Shown one piece after another: positions 9,594 through 18,789 of a DNA stretch of 64,000 bases. The DNA is from an uncultured Bacteroidota bacterium (lineage in GTDB: Bacteria > Bacteroidota > Bacteroidia > Flavobacteriales > Flavobacteriaceae). The notes under the pieces were generated by a model that was not told the DNA's origin, made no database searches, and saw only the letters and a list, made by a program, of their open reading frames with translations. The stretch is taken from assembly GCA_902517895.1 (NCBI GenBank), contig CABYEA010000004.1, positions 1-64,000 on the forward strand. Direction: 5' to 3'. A program made the translations under genes and the position numbers. Every line of letters begins with the position of its first letter. Within the stretch, counting starts at the first letter, position 1.

Positions 9594-10640
9594 ATGAAAA
9601 TCAAATCAATCTATTTGTTAGCACTTGCGTTACTGATTTCCGCTAATTCAATTGCTCAGGATAATAAAAGGAAATTTAAAATACACACTTTGGCGTTTTA
9701 TAATCTTGAAAATCTTTTTGACACTATAAATGATGTTAATAAAAATGATGAGGCTAGTCCGATTATGGAAATAAAGTATAATCGAGGAAAAATTTATAGA
9801 GAAAAGATTTCAAATATGGCTAAAGTAATTTCAGAAATAGGTTACGAAGTTACCAATAGACCACCAACAATTATTGGAATATGTGAGGTGGAAAACCGTA
9901 AGGTTGTAGAAGATTTAATTGCAAACGAAAAACTGTCGAAATATAATTATGGAATTGTTCATTATGATTCGCCTGACAGACGTGGTATCGACGTAGGGTT
10001 ATTATTTAATAAGGATATTTTTGAAGTTATTGATTCAAATTCTCATGAGCTATATATAACTTATAATAATACAAGTAATAGAAGTTACACCAGAGATCAA
10101 TTAGTGGTTAGCGGAAAACTAGATGGTGAATTAATGCATTTAATTGTCAACCATTGGCCTTCAAGAGGAGCTGACGAAACTAAAAGGATAGCTGCTGCCA
10201 AAGTAAATAATTCAATTATTGATTCACTAAGAAATATTTACAAAAAACCAAAAATTATAACGATGGGAGATTTTAATGATGATCCATTTGATAAAAGCAT
10301 AAAGAAAATTTTAGGAGCCAAAAGAGAAATTAAGAATGTCGATAAAAATGATTTATATAACCCATTTGAAAAGATCTTAGTTGAAAAAGGTGTCGGAACA
10401 AATGCCTACAGGGACAAATGGCAATTATTTGATCAAATTATATTATCAAAAGAATTTTTAAATAAGGATTATAAAGATTATCAACTGTATAAAGCTGGTG
10501 TTTTTAATAAATCTTATCTGATAAATAAAAAAGGTAAGTTTAAAGGATATCCTTATAGGAGCTTTTCTTATGGTGTTTTTACCGGAGGTTACAGTGATCA
10601 TTTACCTCCATATATATACCTGCTAAAAGAAATTAAATAA
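9594..10640 (+). CDS. Secreted endonuclease/exonuclease/phosphatase (EEP) family nuclease
   Basis: 348 residues with a signal peptide (MKIKSIYLLALALLISANSIAQ). The EEP catalytic set is complete: FYNLENLFDT near 35-44, the metal-binding Glu in GICEVEN near 95-101, VNHWPSRG with the catalytic His, MGDFNDDP with Asp/Asn, and GGYSDHLPP near the C-terminus with the Asp-His pair. The fold covers Mg-dependent nucleases and phosphodiesterases. In a secreted flavobacterial protein beside a TBDR/DUF5689 pair, the likely job is to degrade extracellular or periplasmic DNA or RNA for uptake. The exact substrate cannot be told from sequence. A strong hairpin terminator follows the stop. Confidence 0.92.
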   Translation: MKIKSIYLLALALLISANSIAQDNKRKFKIHTLAFYNLENLFDTINDVNKNDEASPIMEIKYNRGKIYREKISNMAKVISEIGYEVTNRPPTIIGICEVENRKVVEDLIANEKLSKYNYGIVHYDSPDRRGIDVGLLFNKDIFEVIDSNSHELYITYNNTSNRSYTRDQLVVSGKLDGELMHLIVNHWPSRGADETKRIAAAKVNNSIIDSLRNIYKKPKIITMGDFNDDPFDKSIKKILGAKREIKNVDKNDLYNPFEKILVEKGVGTNAYRDKWQLFDQIILSKEFLNKDYKDYQLYKAGVFNKSYLINKKGKFKGYPYRSFSYGVFTGGYSDHLPPYIYLLKEIK

Positions 10641-10673
10641 AAAAAAGGCTCACAATAGAGTGAGCCTTTTTTT
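10640..10673. terminator. Bidirectional intrinsic terminator
   Basis: GGCTCAC (10647-10653) pairs with GTGAGCC (10660-10666) around the loop AATAGA. The stem is flanked by seven A on the left and seven T on the right, so it serves both the plus-strand endonuclease gene and the minus-strand TBDR gene that converge here. Confidence 0.93.
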
Positions 10674-10685
10674 AAGAAAAGTATA

Positions 10686-13172
10686 TTAGAAATTGTATCT
10701 CAAACCTACATTCCAAGTTCTTCCTAATCCAAAGTAACCTTGATTTGCAGTATCAATACCGTTATATAAAACTCCTGTACCATCACCTGCCGCGATAGCG
10801 GATCTTAGTTCGCTGATGTAAACATTATCAAATACATTATTAACGTTTAATCTAACATCTAAAGTTGCATCATTTACGAACATTTTATAAGACAATCCCA
10901 TATCTACAACATGATAGTTTGGTAATTTTAAGTTTTCTTTTACTGCTCCAACATTAGCATATAATTCATCATAAAATCTTATATCAGAATCAAATGATAA
11001 TCTTTCAGCTAAATCTACGTCTAATCCTAGGCCAGCAGTAAACTGAGCTGCATCACCAACTTTTCCACCGTCAACATCTTGCGTTTCAGTTTCAAGTACA
11101 TTTTGATCTTCGTCTTGTACTCTAGTGATTGCATCACCTTCATAAATCCAATCACCAACCGAAAGGAACCCTTTCAATGTGTAAGGCACATCTGGTTGAG
11201 GCTTAGCGAAAAATGAAAATTCCACACCTTGATGTAATTGACTAACACCCTCAGAAACCTCATAGAATAGTTGATCATTGTCAACGTAAGAAGATGATGT
11301 TACTCTATCAGCCCAAGAAGTTCTATATACGTCTAATCGTGCTGAAAAATTTTCTACTTCATAAACGTAACCAGCTTCTAACCCTATAATTGTCTCATTG
11401 GAGGTGTTTGGGTTAATTCTATTGGTAAAATTAAGATAAATGTTGTCAAAATAGGGAGCTCTAGAATAGTACCCCGCATTAACATAAGCTTTACCGTTTT
11501 CACCTAGGCCAAAACCAACTCCAGCCTTAGCATTATAACCAAAATTATCAACTTGTTCAGATTCAACACCATCAGTAATACCTTCTGGTAATGCCTCTCC
11601 TGTCCATTGAGGCGATGTTCCATCAATCAATGTTTGATCAGCATATTGATAGTGATCCCATCTTTGGTACATTGTTTGAGAAACCGATCCTTGAAAGAAA
11701 GCTGAAAAGTCATCATTAGTATACTCTAATTGAGTAAAGAGCCCTCCATAAGAAATTCTTTCATCATTGCTGTAAGCAATTTTTTGATCTTCATCAAAAT
11801 TTGTAAATGTAGCATCCCATGGATTAGCTCCCATACTTTCTGTAGCAACTACGTATTTGTATGTACCATAAGAACCGTAAGTATCATGATTATTATTCTG
11901 ATCTCTTAATCTAATATTCTCTTGCCAAGAGTTTAAACCGTGGAAGTTTTCAACAATTCTAAAGTGTTCTCCATAGTAAGTTCTTAAATCTGCACCAACG
12001 TTAAAAGATAAATTATCAGATAATTTAGTTTCATAGTTTGAAACTAAACCAAACCAGTTATGCATATTCATAGATGCTCTAGTGATATAATTATCGTTGC
12101 TTCCAAAATACACACCAGAACCACCAGGAACTGCAGAATTTTGGGCATATATAGCGTCATAATCAATGTAACCATCTGCGGTTCTTAATCTGTTTCCTCT
12201 GCCTCCAGTACCACCTCCGTTACCAGTTGAAGCATATAAAACTGTTGATAAGCTAGATTTTTCATCAATAGAATAATCCCAGTTTAAGTTAAATACTGGT
12301 TTGTGGTAAAAGTTTCTTCTTTCAGTAAGATATCTGTCACCATGATAACCGTAGTTATTGTTGTACTTTCTTCCTTTTTCAAGGTAAGTCGCAATACTTT
12401 TTGTAAAGTTTTGATCATGCCACTGAGGAGCACCTGTCATTAAGAAATTAAAGTTGTGCTTGTCATTCATTTTATAACCTAAGGAAAGGAAATAAGTTTG
12501 GCCTTGACCAAAAGTACCTTCAGCATATCCATCTCCTTGCCAATGTGTTAATAACATGCTTGTTGACCAACCATTATCTTTTTCTCCAGTGTCATATGAA
12601 AAAGTTGTTTTAAGATAATTGTCGTTAGCAAAACCAGTATATGCAAATCCACCTTCTCTTTTAGTGGTAGATCTCATTACAAAGTTAACAGTACCACCAA
12701 CAGATGAAATAGCCAACTTAGATGCACCAAGACCTCTTTGTATCTGAACAACATTTGCAATATCATTCATACCGGACCAATTAGACCAATACATTTTACC
12801 ATCTTCCATTCCGTTAATAGGCTGACCATTTAACATGAATGCTGTATTTGTTTGATCAAAACCGCGAACGGAAATTCTTGTATCTCCAAAAGCACCTGAT
12901 TGACCTGCTACATATACAGATGGTGTATTTGCAAGAGTCATAGTTATGTCTTGCGTACCAATCTTTTTTTGGATTTCTTCACCAGTAATGGTAGAAACCG
13001 CAACGGGGGTTACTCTGTCTTCAGCAAGGTCTATAACCCCACCTCCAACTAAAAGAACCTCCTCTAATTCCTCAAGATCTTCCCAATTTTCTTCGGACGA
13101 TTCCTGAGCATAAATTGTAGTGCCTAATAATAAAAGAACTACAAAAAATAATTTGTGAGTAATGTTTTTCAT
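10686..13172 (-). CDS. TonB-dependent receptor
   Basis: 828 residues, signal peptide ending near TIYAQE. The acidic stretch SSEENWEDLEELEEVLLVGGG precedes the plug and probably contains the TonB box (EEVLLVGG). The plug (residues about 55-170) shows TPVAVSTITGEEIQKKIG, TLANTPSVYV, DTRISVRGFDQTNTAFMLNGQPINGMEDGKMYWSNW and SKLAISSVGGTVNFV. The barrel ends NVGLRYNF. Plug wording (QPINGME, YWSNWSGMND) is close to that of the TBDR at 6948, so the two may be paralogues with related substrates. No lipoprotein gene adjoins it. It has its own -7 box about 35 bases upstream and the bidirectional terminator downstream, so it is probably monocistronic. Confidence 0.93.
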   Translation of the reverse strand: MKNITHKLFFVVLLLLGTTIYAQESSEENWEDLEELEEVLLVGGGVIDLAEDRVTPVAVSTITGEEIQKKIGTQDITMTLANTPSVYVAGQSGAFGDTRISVRGFDQTNTAFMLNGQPINGMEDGKMYWSNWSGMNDIANVVQIQRGLGASKLAISSVGGTVNFVMRSTTKREGGFAYTGFANDNYLKTTFSYDTGEKDNGWSTSMLLTHWQGDGYAEGTFGQGQTYFLSLGYKMNDKHNFNFLMTGAPQWHDQNFTKSIATYLEKGRKYNNNYGYHGDRYLTERRNFYHKPVFNLNWDYSIDEKSSLSTVLYASTGNGGGTGGRGNRLRTADGYIDYDAIYAQNSAVPGGSGVYFGSNDNYITRASMNMHNWFGLVSNYETKLSDNLSFNVGADLRTYYGEHFRIVENFHGLNSWQENIRLRDQNNNHDTYGSYGTYKYVVATESMGANPWDATFTNFDEDQKIAYSNDERISYGGLFTQLEYTNDDFSAFFQGSVSQTMYQRWDHYQYADQTLIDGTSPQWTGEALPEGITDGVESEQVDNFGYNAKAGVGFGLGENGKAYVNAGYYSRAPYFDNIYLNFTNRINPNTSNETIIGLEAGYVYEVENFSARLDVYRTSWADRVTSSSYVDNDQLFYEVSEGVSQLHQGVEFSFFAKPQPDVPYTLKGFLSVGDWIYEGDAITRVQDEDQNVLETETQDVDGGKVGDAAQFTAGLGLDVDLAERLSFDSDIRFYDELYANVGAVKENLKLPNYHVVDMGLSYKMFVNDATLDVRLNVNNVFDNVYISELRSAIAAGDGTGVLYNGIDTANQGYFGLGRTWNVGLRYNF

Positions 13173-13205
13173 AATTTGTTAAAGTTTAATTATATTATAA
13201 CAATA

Positions 13206-13213
13206 CAAAAATA
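13206..13213 (-). promoter_or_regulatory. Candidate -7 box for the TBDR at 10686-13172
   Basis: On the minus strand this reads TATTTTTG, an exact match to the Bacteroidota -7 consensus TAnnTTTG, 33 bases before the ATG. The -33 position shows GTG rather than TTG at the expected spacing, so support is partial. Confidence 0.4.
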
Positions 13214-13294
13214 TACAATATTAATAACTTACACCCATCTGTTGGTAAATAAATTATACCAAAATTGTTAACAAAAATTAAGGAGTATCAGTAA

Positions 13295-14890
13295 CTAATC
13301 TGTAGACTTAAATTTTTCTAATAAACTCTGCGTTGATGAATCATAACTGCTATAATCACCTGAGTTTAGGTCATTTAAAATATTATTTGCAAGTTTTTTG
13401 CCTAATTCTACCCCAAATTGGTCAAAACTTAAAATATTCCAGATGACCCCCAAAGTAAAAATCTTGTGCTCATACATTGCAATTAACGAGCCTAAGCTTT
13501 CTGGTGTCAGCATTTCAATCAAGATGGTATTTGTTGGCCTATTACCTCTGAATAACTTATGCTTTGATTCAACCCTCTCATTTATGTTTCCTGACATCAA
13601 TGCTTTGGTTTGAGCAAAGAAATTAGCCATTAATATGTCATGATGATCTTTTTTACCTTTAACAGAACTACAAAAACCTATAAAGTCACAAGGAATAATT
13701 TTTGATCCCTGGTGTAGTAACTGAAAAAATGAGTGTTGTGCATTTGTCCCAGTTTGACCCCAAATAATTTGACCCGTTTGATATTCAATTAAATTATTTG
13801 ATCTATCTGTCTGCTTACCATTACTCTCCATTGAAGCTTGTTGTAAATATTTACTAAAGCTTTTTAAATTTTCAGAATAAGGAATTATTGCGTGAGTTCG
13901 ATAGTCAAAAAAATTATTATACCAAAGACTTAAACAAGCCATCATTACAGGAATATTTTCAGAAAAATCACTGTTTCTAAAGTGGGAATCCATCTTTCTA
14001 GCCCCCTCTAGTAATTGATTAAATCTTTCATAACCAATTGACAGGCTAATTGAGATACCAACTGAGCTCCATAGAGAGTATCTTCCACCAACCCAATCCC
14101 ACATTGGGAAGATATTATTAAAATCAATGCCAAAATCAACAGCTTTATCAATATTGCAGCTTACTGCAATGAAATGTTTTGAAATATCATTCACGGTTGC
14201 AATCTTTAAAAACCAACTTTTTACCGAGATCGCATTGGTTATTGTCTCAATTGTTGTGAAAGTTTTTGATACCACAATAAATAGTGTTGTTTCTGGATTT
14301 AATTTGTCTAAAATTTCATATACATGATCTCCGTCAACATTACTTATAAAATGTGTGTTTAAATGAGTGTTATAATGAGATAAAGATTCCACTACCATAG
14401 ATGGGCCTAAGTCAGAACCACCAATACCAATATTTACTACATCAGAAATTTTTTTCCCAGAAAACCCTTTATAATGCCCACTAATAACTGATTCAGAAAA
14501 TAATTTAACCTTTGCTTTTGCTTTTGAAATTTCAGTAATAATATTTTTTCCATCAACAATAATCTGCTCATTTTCTGAAGACCTTAGAGCAGTATGAAGT
14601 ACAGATCTTGACTCGTTAGAATTTATTTTTTCTCCTCCAAAATATTTCTCAATAGATGATTTTAAATCAATTTCAGTTAACAAATCATTAAATAATGAAA
14701 TGGTTTTAGAATTAATTTTATTTTTGGAAAAATCAAAATGAAAATTTTCGAAGGTAATACTTAGCTGATTGGCTCTATTACTATTTGATATAAAATAATC
14801 ATTTATATGAGTTTCTCTAATTTCATTAAAATGATCTTTTAATTTAGACCAAGATTTAGTTTCTGTTGGATTTATCGATTTTAATGACAT
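13295..14890 (-). CDS. pgi: Glucose-6-phosphate isomerase
   Basis: 531 residues, close to the usual bacterial length of about 550. Interconverts glucose-6-phosphate and fructose-6-phosphate in glycolysis and gluconeogenesis. Visible signatures are VNIGIGGSDLGPSMV (phosphate loop), VVSKTFTTIETI, the catalytic Glu in QASMESNGKQ, the His in TGTNAQHSFFQLLHQGS and the Lys in FGVELGKKLAN near the C-terminus. It is the last gene of a tight minus-strand run, starting immediately after the M23 peptidase gene. Downstream there is only an AT-rich gap of 122 bases to the next gene. Confidence 0.97.
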   Translation of the reverse strand: MSLKSINPTETKSWSKLKDHFNEIRETHINDYFISNSNRANQLSITFENFHFDFSKNKINSKTISLFNDLLTEIDLKSSIEKYFGGEKINSNESRSVLHTALRSSENEQIIVDGKNIITEISKAKAKVKLFSESVISGHYKGFSGKKISDVVNIGIGGSDLGPSMVVESLSHYNTHLNTHFISNVDGDHVYEILDKLNPETTLFIVVSKTFTTIETITNAISVKSWFLKIATVNDISKHFIAVSCNIDKAVDFGIDFNNIFPMWDWVGGRYSLWSSVGISISLSIGYERFNQLLEGARKMDSHFRNSDFSENIPVMMACLSLWYNNFFDYRTHAIIPYSENLKSFSKYLQQASMESNGKQTDRSNNLIEYQTGQIIWGQTGTNAQHSFFQLLHQGSKIIPCDFIGFCSSVKGKKDHHDILMANFFAQTKALMSGNINERVESKHKLFRGNRPTNTILIEMLTPESLGSLIAMYEHKIFTLGVIWNILSFDQFGVELGKKLANNILNDLNSGDYSSYDSSTQSLLEKFKSTD

Positions 14891-16147
14891 TTAATTAAAA
14901 ATTATTTGATCAATAGATTCCTCTAAAGGAAGCTTATATATGTCAAAATTAGCTTTTAATTCTGAAGGAACAGGCTTGCCAGGTGGTAATTTTTGTTTGA
15001 AAGGGTCTACTTGTCGATTATTTTTCCAGAATCTGTAACAAACATGTGGGCCAGATGTATTACCTGTCATGCCAATTCTTCCTATTATATCTCCCTGTTT
15101 AACATATTGACCTTTTTTTACTCTACCCTTTTTCTGCATGTGTAAATATTGAGTAGAGTAAGTGTTATTATGCTTAAGTTTTACAAAGTATCCGTTTGCT
15201 TTAGTGTAAGATGATTTTTCAACCCTACCGTCTGCAGTTGCCATTATAGCGGTACCTGTTGGGGCTGCAAAATCAGTTCCTTTATGTGCTCTAACCTTAT
15301 TTCCGTAATAGGCTATTCTTCTTTTTAAGTTATATCTTGACGATATATTACTGAACCTAACAGGGGATTTTAGAAAGGTTCTTTGTAAACTATTTCCATT
15401 TTGATCAAAAAATTCAGGGGTTTTTTTCATCGAATCAATTACAAAGTTATATGCAAATAATTCTTCCCCATTGTGCAAAAAATATGCAGCATCAATACTT
15501 TTAATTCCGACTAGTAATGTGTCTTCTATATACCTCTCATTATATATAATTTTGAATCTATCACCTTTTCGTATTCTTGTGAAATCAATAGTCCAGGCAT
15601 AAATATCTGAAAGTTGATTTATTAGCTCCCATGGTAATCCATTTTCATCCATAGTTTCAGACAAACTACTGTTAATAATTCCTGAAGTGGTTTTTTTTAC
15701 AATTTTAAATGGTTTCTTTTTGTTGTATGCTGAAATAGAATCAAAATTTGAAAAATCAATTACAACATAATTAAGTCGATTAGGTTGATAAATAAAATAT
15801 TGAGGATTTGATACGCTATCTTTTGATGATAAAATTACATAAGGTTTACCAGTAGTTAGCCATCTTATATTAAATGAATCCTTAATGCTTTGAACAATGT
15901 TATAAATTTGAGAATTAGAAAGTTTATTTCTTAACATTATTTCCCCAAAACTATCTCCAAATCTTATGGTATCTCTTTGAACTTTAAAGCTGTCCAAATT
16001 AAACCCAAACTCAATATTTTCTTTTTCTTTAACAGTAATTTCAAGATCAAATTTTTTATTGTTAATCCAGCTCATGAGATAATATATTGAAAAAACTATG
16101 GCCGTAAGAATAGAGGCAAGAAACAAAAGTTTAATTAACCTTTTCAT
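14891..16147 (-). CDS. M23 family (LytM-type) peptidoglycan peptidase
   Basis: 418 residues, anchored by an N-terminal membrane segment (KLLFLASILTAIVFSIYYLM). Residues about 60-130 resemble the LysM/OapA-like region of MepM-type hydrolases (GDSFGEIMLRNKLSNSQIYNI). The peptidase domain at about 280-390 contains HKGTDFAAPTGT with the zinc-binding His and Asp, YLHM, and GPHVCYRFW. The last motif is HxC, while M23 enzymes normally have HxH, whose second His binds zinc. I recall the same HVC wording in other flavobacterial homologues, so it may be a lineage trait. Likely role: cross-link cleavage for cell-wall growth. It abuts both pgi and the DUF3108 gene. Confidence 0.9.
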   Translation of the reverse strand: MKRLIKLLFLASILTAIVFSIYYLMSWINNKKFDLEITVKEKENIEFGFNLDSFKVQRDTIRFGDSFGEIMLRNKLSNSQIYNIVQSIKDSFNIRWLTTGKPYVILSSKDSVSNPQYFIYQPNRLNYVVIDFSNFDSISAYNKKKPFKIVKKTTSGIINSSLSETMDENGLPWELINQLSDIYAWTIDFTRIRKGDRFKIIYNERYIEDTLLVGIKSIDAAYFLHNGEELFAYNFVIDSMKKTPEFFDQNGNSLQRTFLKSPVRFSNISSRYNLKRRIAYYGNKVRAHKGTDFAAPTGTAIMATADGRVEKSSYTKANGYFVKLKHNNTYSTQYLHMQKKGRVKKGQYVKQGDIIGRIGMTGNTSGPHVCYRFWKNNRQVDPFKQKLPPGKPVPSELKANFDIYKLPLEESIDQIIFN

Positions 16148-16921
16148 TTAATCAAATTTAATTTCAAAAGGATGATTTAAATTGCTGAAATTATCCAAGT
16201 CAGCTCTTACAGAACCAAATATCAGTTCGGCTTTAATCCTAATAGGTATTTTATTATTATCTGCGCTTATCCACATTTTTAAACTTTCATCTTTTTTAAA
16301 CAATCTTCCAGACTGGACATATGGTTGAATCTTATGACATAAAATTTTCCCAAAATTAGTATTTATTATTTCAGTTGACAAATACTTAATTTTTAACTTA
16401 TAATTCTCAGAATCAAAAAACATATCAATCGATATTTCATCGTTTTCGTCTAAATCGTCTTTATTAAAAAAATTCCTCAAATAATAAAACACTGAAAGCA
16501 TATCTTGAGAATTTTCTTTAAATAAAAAATCATTGGAAGTGTTTTTTTTAAAATTATTTACTTTAGCAATTTTAGTGCTTTGATCAAATAAAATCTCAAT
16601 ATTTTTAGTGTAGCCACCTTCGTTAATATTCCTTTTAAATCTGTATGGCTTAATATTTTTTTTATAAAAATAGCTTTCATATCTGTCATATACTTTAAAG
16701 AATAAATTTAAAGCACCTGTACTTTTACCAATCATCTTAGCGTGTAATAATTGATCATTATTTACATCCTCATTTAAATTCACGGTAGCTTCACCTGCCT
16801 TAAACCAACCACTGTAAGAAAGTTTATATTTAAACCATTCACCAGTTTTAAATGCCATATCATTTTGGGCATTTGAAAAATTAAATAATAAGAATAATGT
16901 TATCAGAAAATAATATTTCAT
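16148..16921 (-). CDS. DUF3108 domain-containing protein
   Basis: 257 residues with a signal peptide ending near NFSNAQN, so exported to the periplasm or outer membrane. The body is beta-rich and matches the DUF3108 pattern: FKTGEWFKYKLSYSGWFKAGEATVNL at the start, then GKSTGALNLFFKVYDRYESYF, and SLKMWISADNNKIPIRIKAEL near the end. The biochemical role is unknown. Start and stop abut the uvrC and M23 genes with no spacing, and pgi-M23-DUF3108 is an order I recognise from flavobacteria. A cell-envelope function is suggested by the neighbour only. Confidence 0.85.
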   Translation of the reverse strand: MKYYFLITLFLLFNFSNAQNDMAFKTGEWFKYKLSYSGWFKAGEATVNLNEDVNNDQLLHAKMIGKSTGALNLFFKVYDRYESYFYKKNIKPYRFKRNINEGGYTKNIEILFDQSTKIAKVNNFKKNTSNDFLFKENSQDMLSVFYYLRNFFNKDDLDENDEISIDMFFDSENYKLKIKYLSTEIINTNFGKILCHKIQPYVQSGRLFKKDESLKMWISADNNKIPIRIKAELIFGSVRADLDNFSNLNHPFEIKFD

Positions 16922-18742
16922 CTATTTATTATAGTAATTATAAATAATTGTTCCTTTTTTATCACCGACGGCAATTTTTAAATCATTTAAAGATTTAGAT
17001 TTTATATTTTTAACCGACTTAAATTGCTTAATTAAACTTACAGCTGTTTTTTCTCCAACCCCGTCAATATTTATTAATTCTAAATCAATAAACTGATTAT
17101 CTCTCCTGTTTCTATATTGTCTTAAACTAAATCTATGAGCCTCATCTCTGAGTTTTTGTATTAGTTTAAGTGATTCTGATTTTTTATCAATATAAATAGG
17201 AGTACTTTCTCCAGAAAAATAAATTTCCTCCAATCTTTTTGCTATTCCAATAATAGTTACATCATCATAAATCCCTAATTCTTTCAAAGAACTTACAGAT
17301 GATGAAAGCTGACCTTTACCTCCGTCTATTATGATTAGATTTGGTAAACTTTTATTTTCCTTTAACAACCTTGAATATCTTCTAAACACTACCTCTCTCA
17401 TTGAAGCAAAATCATCTGGACCAGTAACAGATCTTATATTAAAATGTCGATAATCTTTTTTTGATGGTTTACCATTCTTAAAAACAACACACGCAGAAGA
17501 CGGAAATGATCCTTGAAAATTAGAGTTGTCAAAACACTCAATATGAACCGGCAGGGAATTCATATTTAGGTCTTTTTGTAAAGTTTTTAAAACTCTAATA
17601 AAACTATTCTCTGACTGGGAAGTTAAATTGGATTTAAAGAAGTTTATCTTATAGTTTCTTATATTCCTAGTTGACATATCAATTAGATGTTTTTTTTCAC
17701 CAACTGCTGGTATAAGGGATTTGCTATAATCCAATGATTTAACAGGAATGTTTGAACACATCTGTTTTGATTTAGATAAAAACTTTACTTTAATCTGAGA
17801 AATCAATTGTTCTAATATTATTTTATCGTCTTTAACATTTGATTTCTTTACATGCGTGTTGAATGAACTAATAATATACCCATTTGAAATTTGGGTGAAA
17901 TTAATATATGCATAATTTTCATCTGAAATTATTGAATATATGTCCAAATCCTTAATCTTGGAACTCACCACCATAGATTTTGATTGATAATTTTCTAATG
18001 CCTTGAGTTTGTTCTTACACTCTTCTGCTTTTTCATATTCTTCTGAATTCGCGAAGGCCATCATTTCTTTTTTTAATTGAATTTTAGACTTTGAGAATTT
18101 TCCTTTCAAAATACTTTTGACTGACGAAATTATTTTGTTGTATTTAATCTCAGAAATTAAATTTTTCGATGAAAAATCATCCTTTTCAAAACCAAGGATA
18201 ATAAAATGTCCGGTTTTTTCAAGAACCCTTAACGAAAGTTTTATCTTTGGATCATTGATCGTTTTTTTGTTTAAATTGTAATTAGTTTTTCTTATTGGGT
18301 ATATATTATTTATTAAATCTAGCAGAGTATTTATTGTCTTAATATTAGTGTATGGGCCAAAATAATTAGACCCGTCATTAATCACTTTTCTGGTTAAAAA
18401 AATTCTTGGAAACCTCTCATTCTTAATGCAAATCCATGGATATGATTTTCCATCCTTGAGTAGAATATTATATTTGGGTTTAAACTTCTTGATTAAATTG
18501 TTTTCAAGAAGAAGAGCATCTGACTCTGTTTCAACAAGTATAATTGAAATATCTTTTATGTTTGTAACTAGAGATCTAGTTTTTTCATCAGATTTTTTAC
18601 CTGTGAAATATGACCTAACCCTATTTCTTAAATTTTTAGCTTTCCCAACATAAATTACATTATCCGAATCGTCTAAAAATTTATAAACACCTGGTGATTT
18701 GGTGAGATTATTTAAAATGTCTGAAATCGTATTTTTAGGCAT
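16922..18742 (-). CDS. uvrC: Excinuclease ABC subunit C
   Basis: 606 residues, normal length. Makes both incisions of nucleotide excision repair with UvrB-DNA. Order of domains: GIY-YIG nuclease at about 10-95 (SPGVYKFLDDSDNVIYVGKAKNLRNRVRSYF, ESDALLLENNLIKKFKPKYN), UVR motif at about 205-240 (EMMAFANSEEYEKAEECKNKLKALE), RNase H-like nuclease with ECFDNSNFQGSFPSSACVVF and LIIDGGKGQL, the DEAHRFSLRQYRNRR motif, and a C-terminal helix-hairpin-helix (NIDGVGEKTAVSLIKQF). A -7 box lies only four bases before the ATG, so a leaderless message is possible. It is followed directly by the DUF3108 gene. Confidence 0.97.
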   Translation of the reverse strand: MPKNTISDILNNLTKSPGVYKFLDDSDNVIYVGKAKNLRNRVRSYFTGKKSDEKTRSLVTNIKDISIILVETESDALLLENNLIKKFKPKYNILLKDGKSYPWICIKNERFPRIFLTRKVINDGSNYFGPYTNIKTINTLLDLINNIYPIRKTNYNLNKKTINDPKIKLSLRVLEKTGHFIILGFEKDDFSSKNLISEIKYNKIISSVKSILKGKFSKSKIQLKKEMMAFANSEEYEKAEECKNKLKALENYQSKSMVVSSKIKDLDIYSIISDENYAYINFTQISNGYIISSFNTHVKKSNVKDDKIILEQLISQIKVKFLSKSKQMCSNIPVKSLDYSKSLIPAVGEKKHLIDMSTRNIRNYKINFFKSNLTSQSENSFIRVLKTLQKDLNMNSLPVHIECFDNSNFQGSFPSSACVVFKNGKPSKKDYRHFNIRSVTGPDDFASMREVVFRRYSRLLKENKSLPNLIIIDGGKGQLSSSVSSLKELGIYDDVTIIGIAKRLEEIYFSGESTPIYIDKKSESLKLIQKLRDEAHRFSLRQYRNRRDNQFIDLELINIDGVGEKTAVSLIKQFKSVKNIKSKSLNDLKIAVGDKKGTIIYNYYNK

Positions 18743-18746
18743 ATTT

Positions 18747-18754
18747 CAAATATA
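18747..18754 (-). promoter_or_regulatory. Candidate -7 box of uvrC, possibly giving a leaderless mRNA
   Basis: Minus-strand reading is TATATTTG-AAAT-ATG, an exact TAnnTTTG match four bases from the start codon. TTA rather than TTG stands 20 bases upstream at the -33 position. Confidence 0.4.
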
Positions 18755-18789
18755 CCACGAAAGTTAATTAAGTGTAAAAAAGAGGTATA

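Noticed and set aside
13265-13274. TTGTTAACAA palindrome between pgi and the TBDR at 10686
   Set aside because: AT-rich, no T-run and no second copy at a comparable place; not enough to call a terminator or operator.
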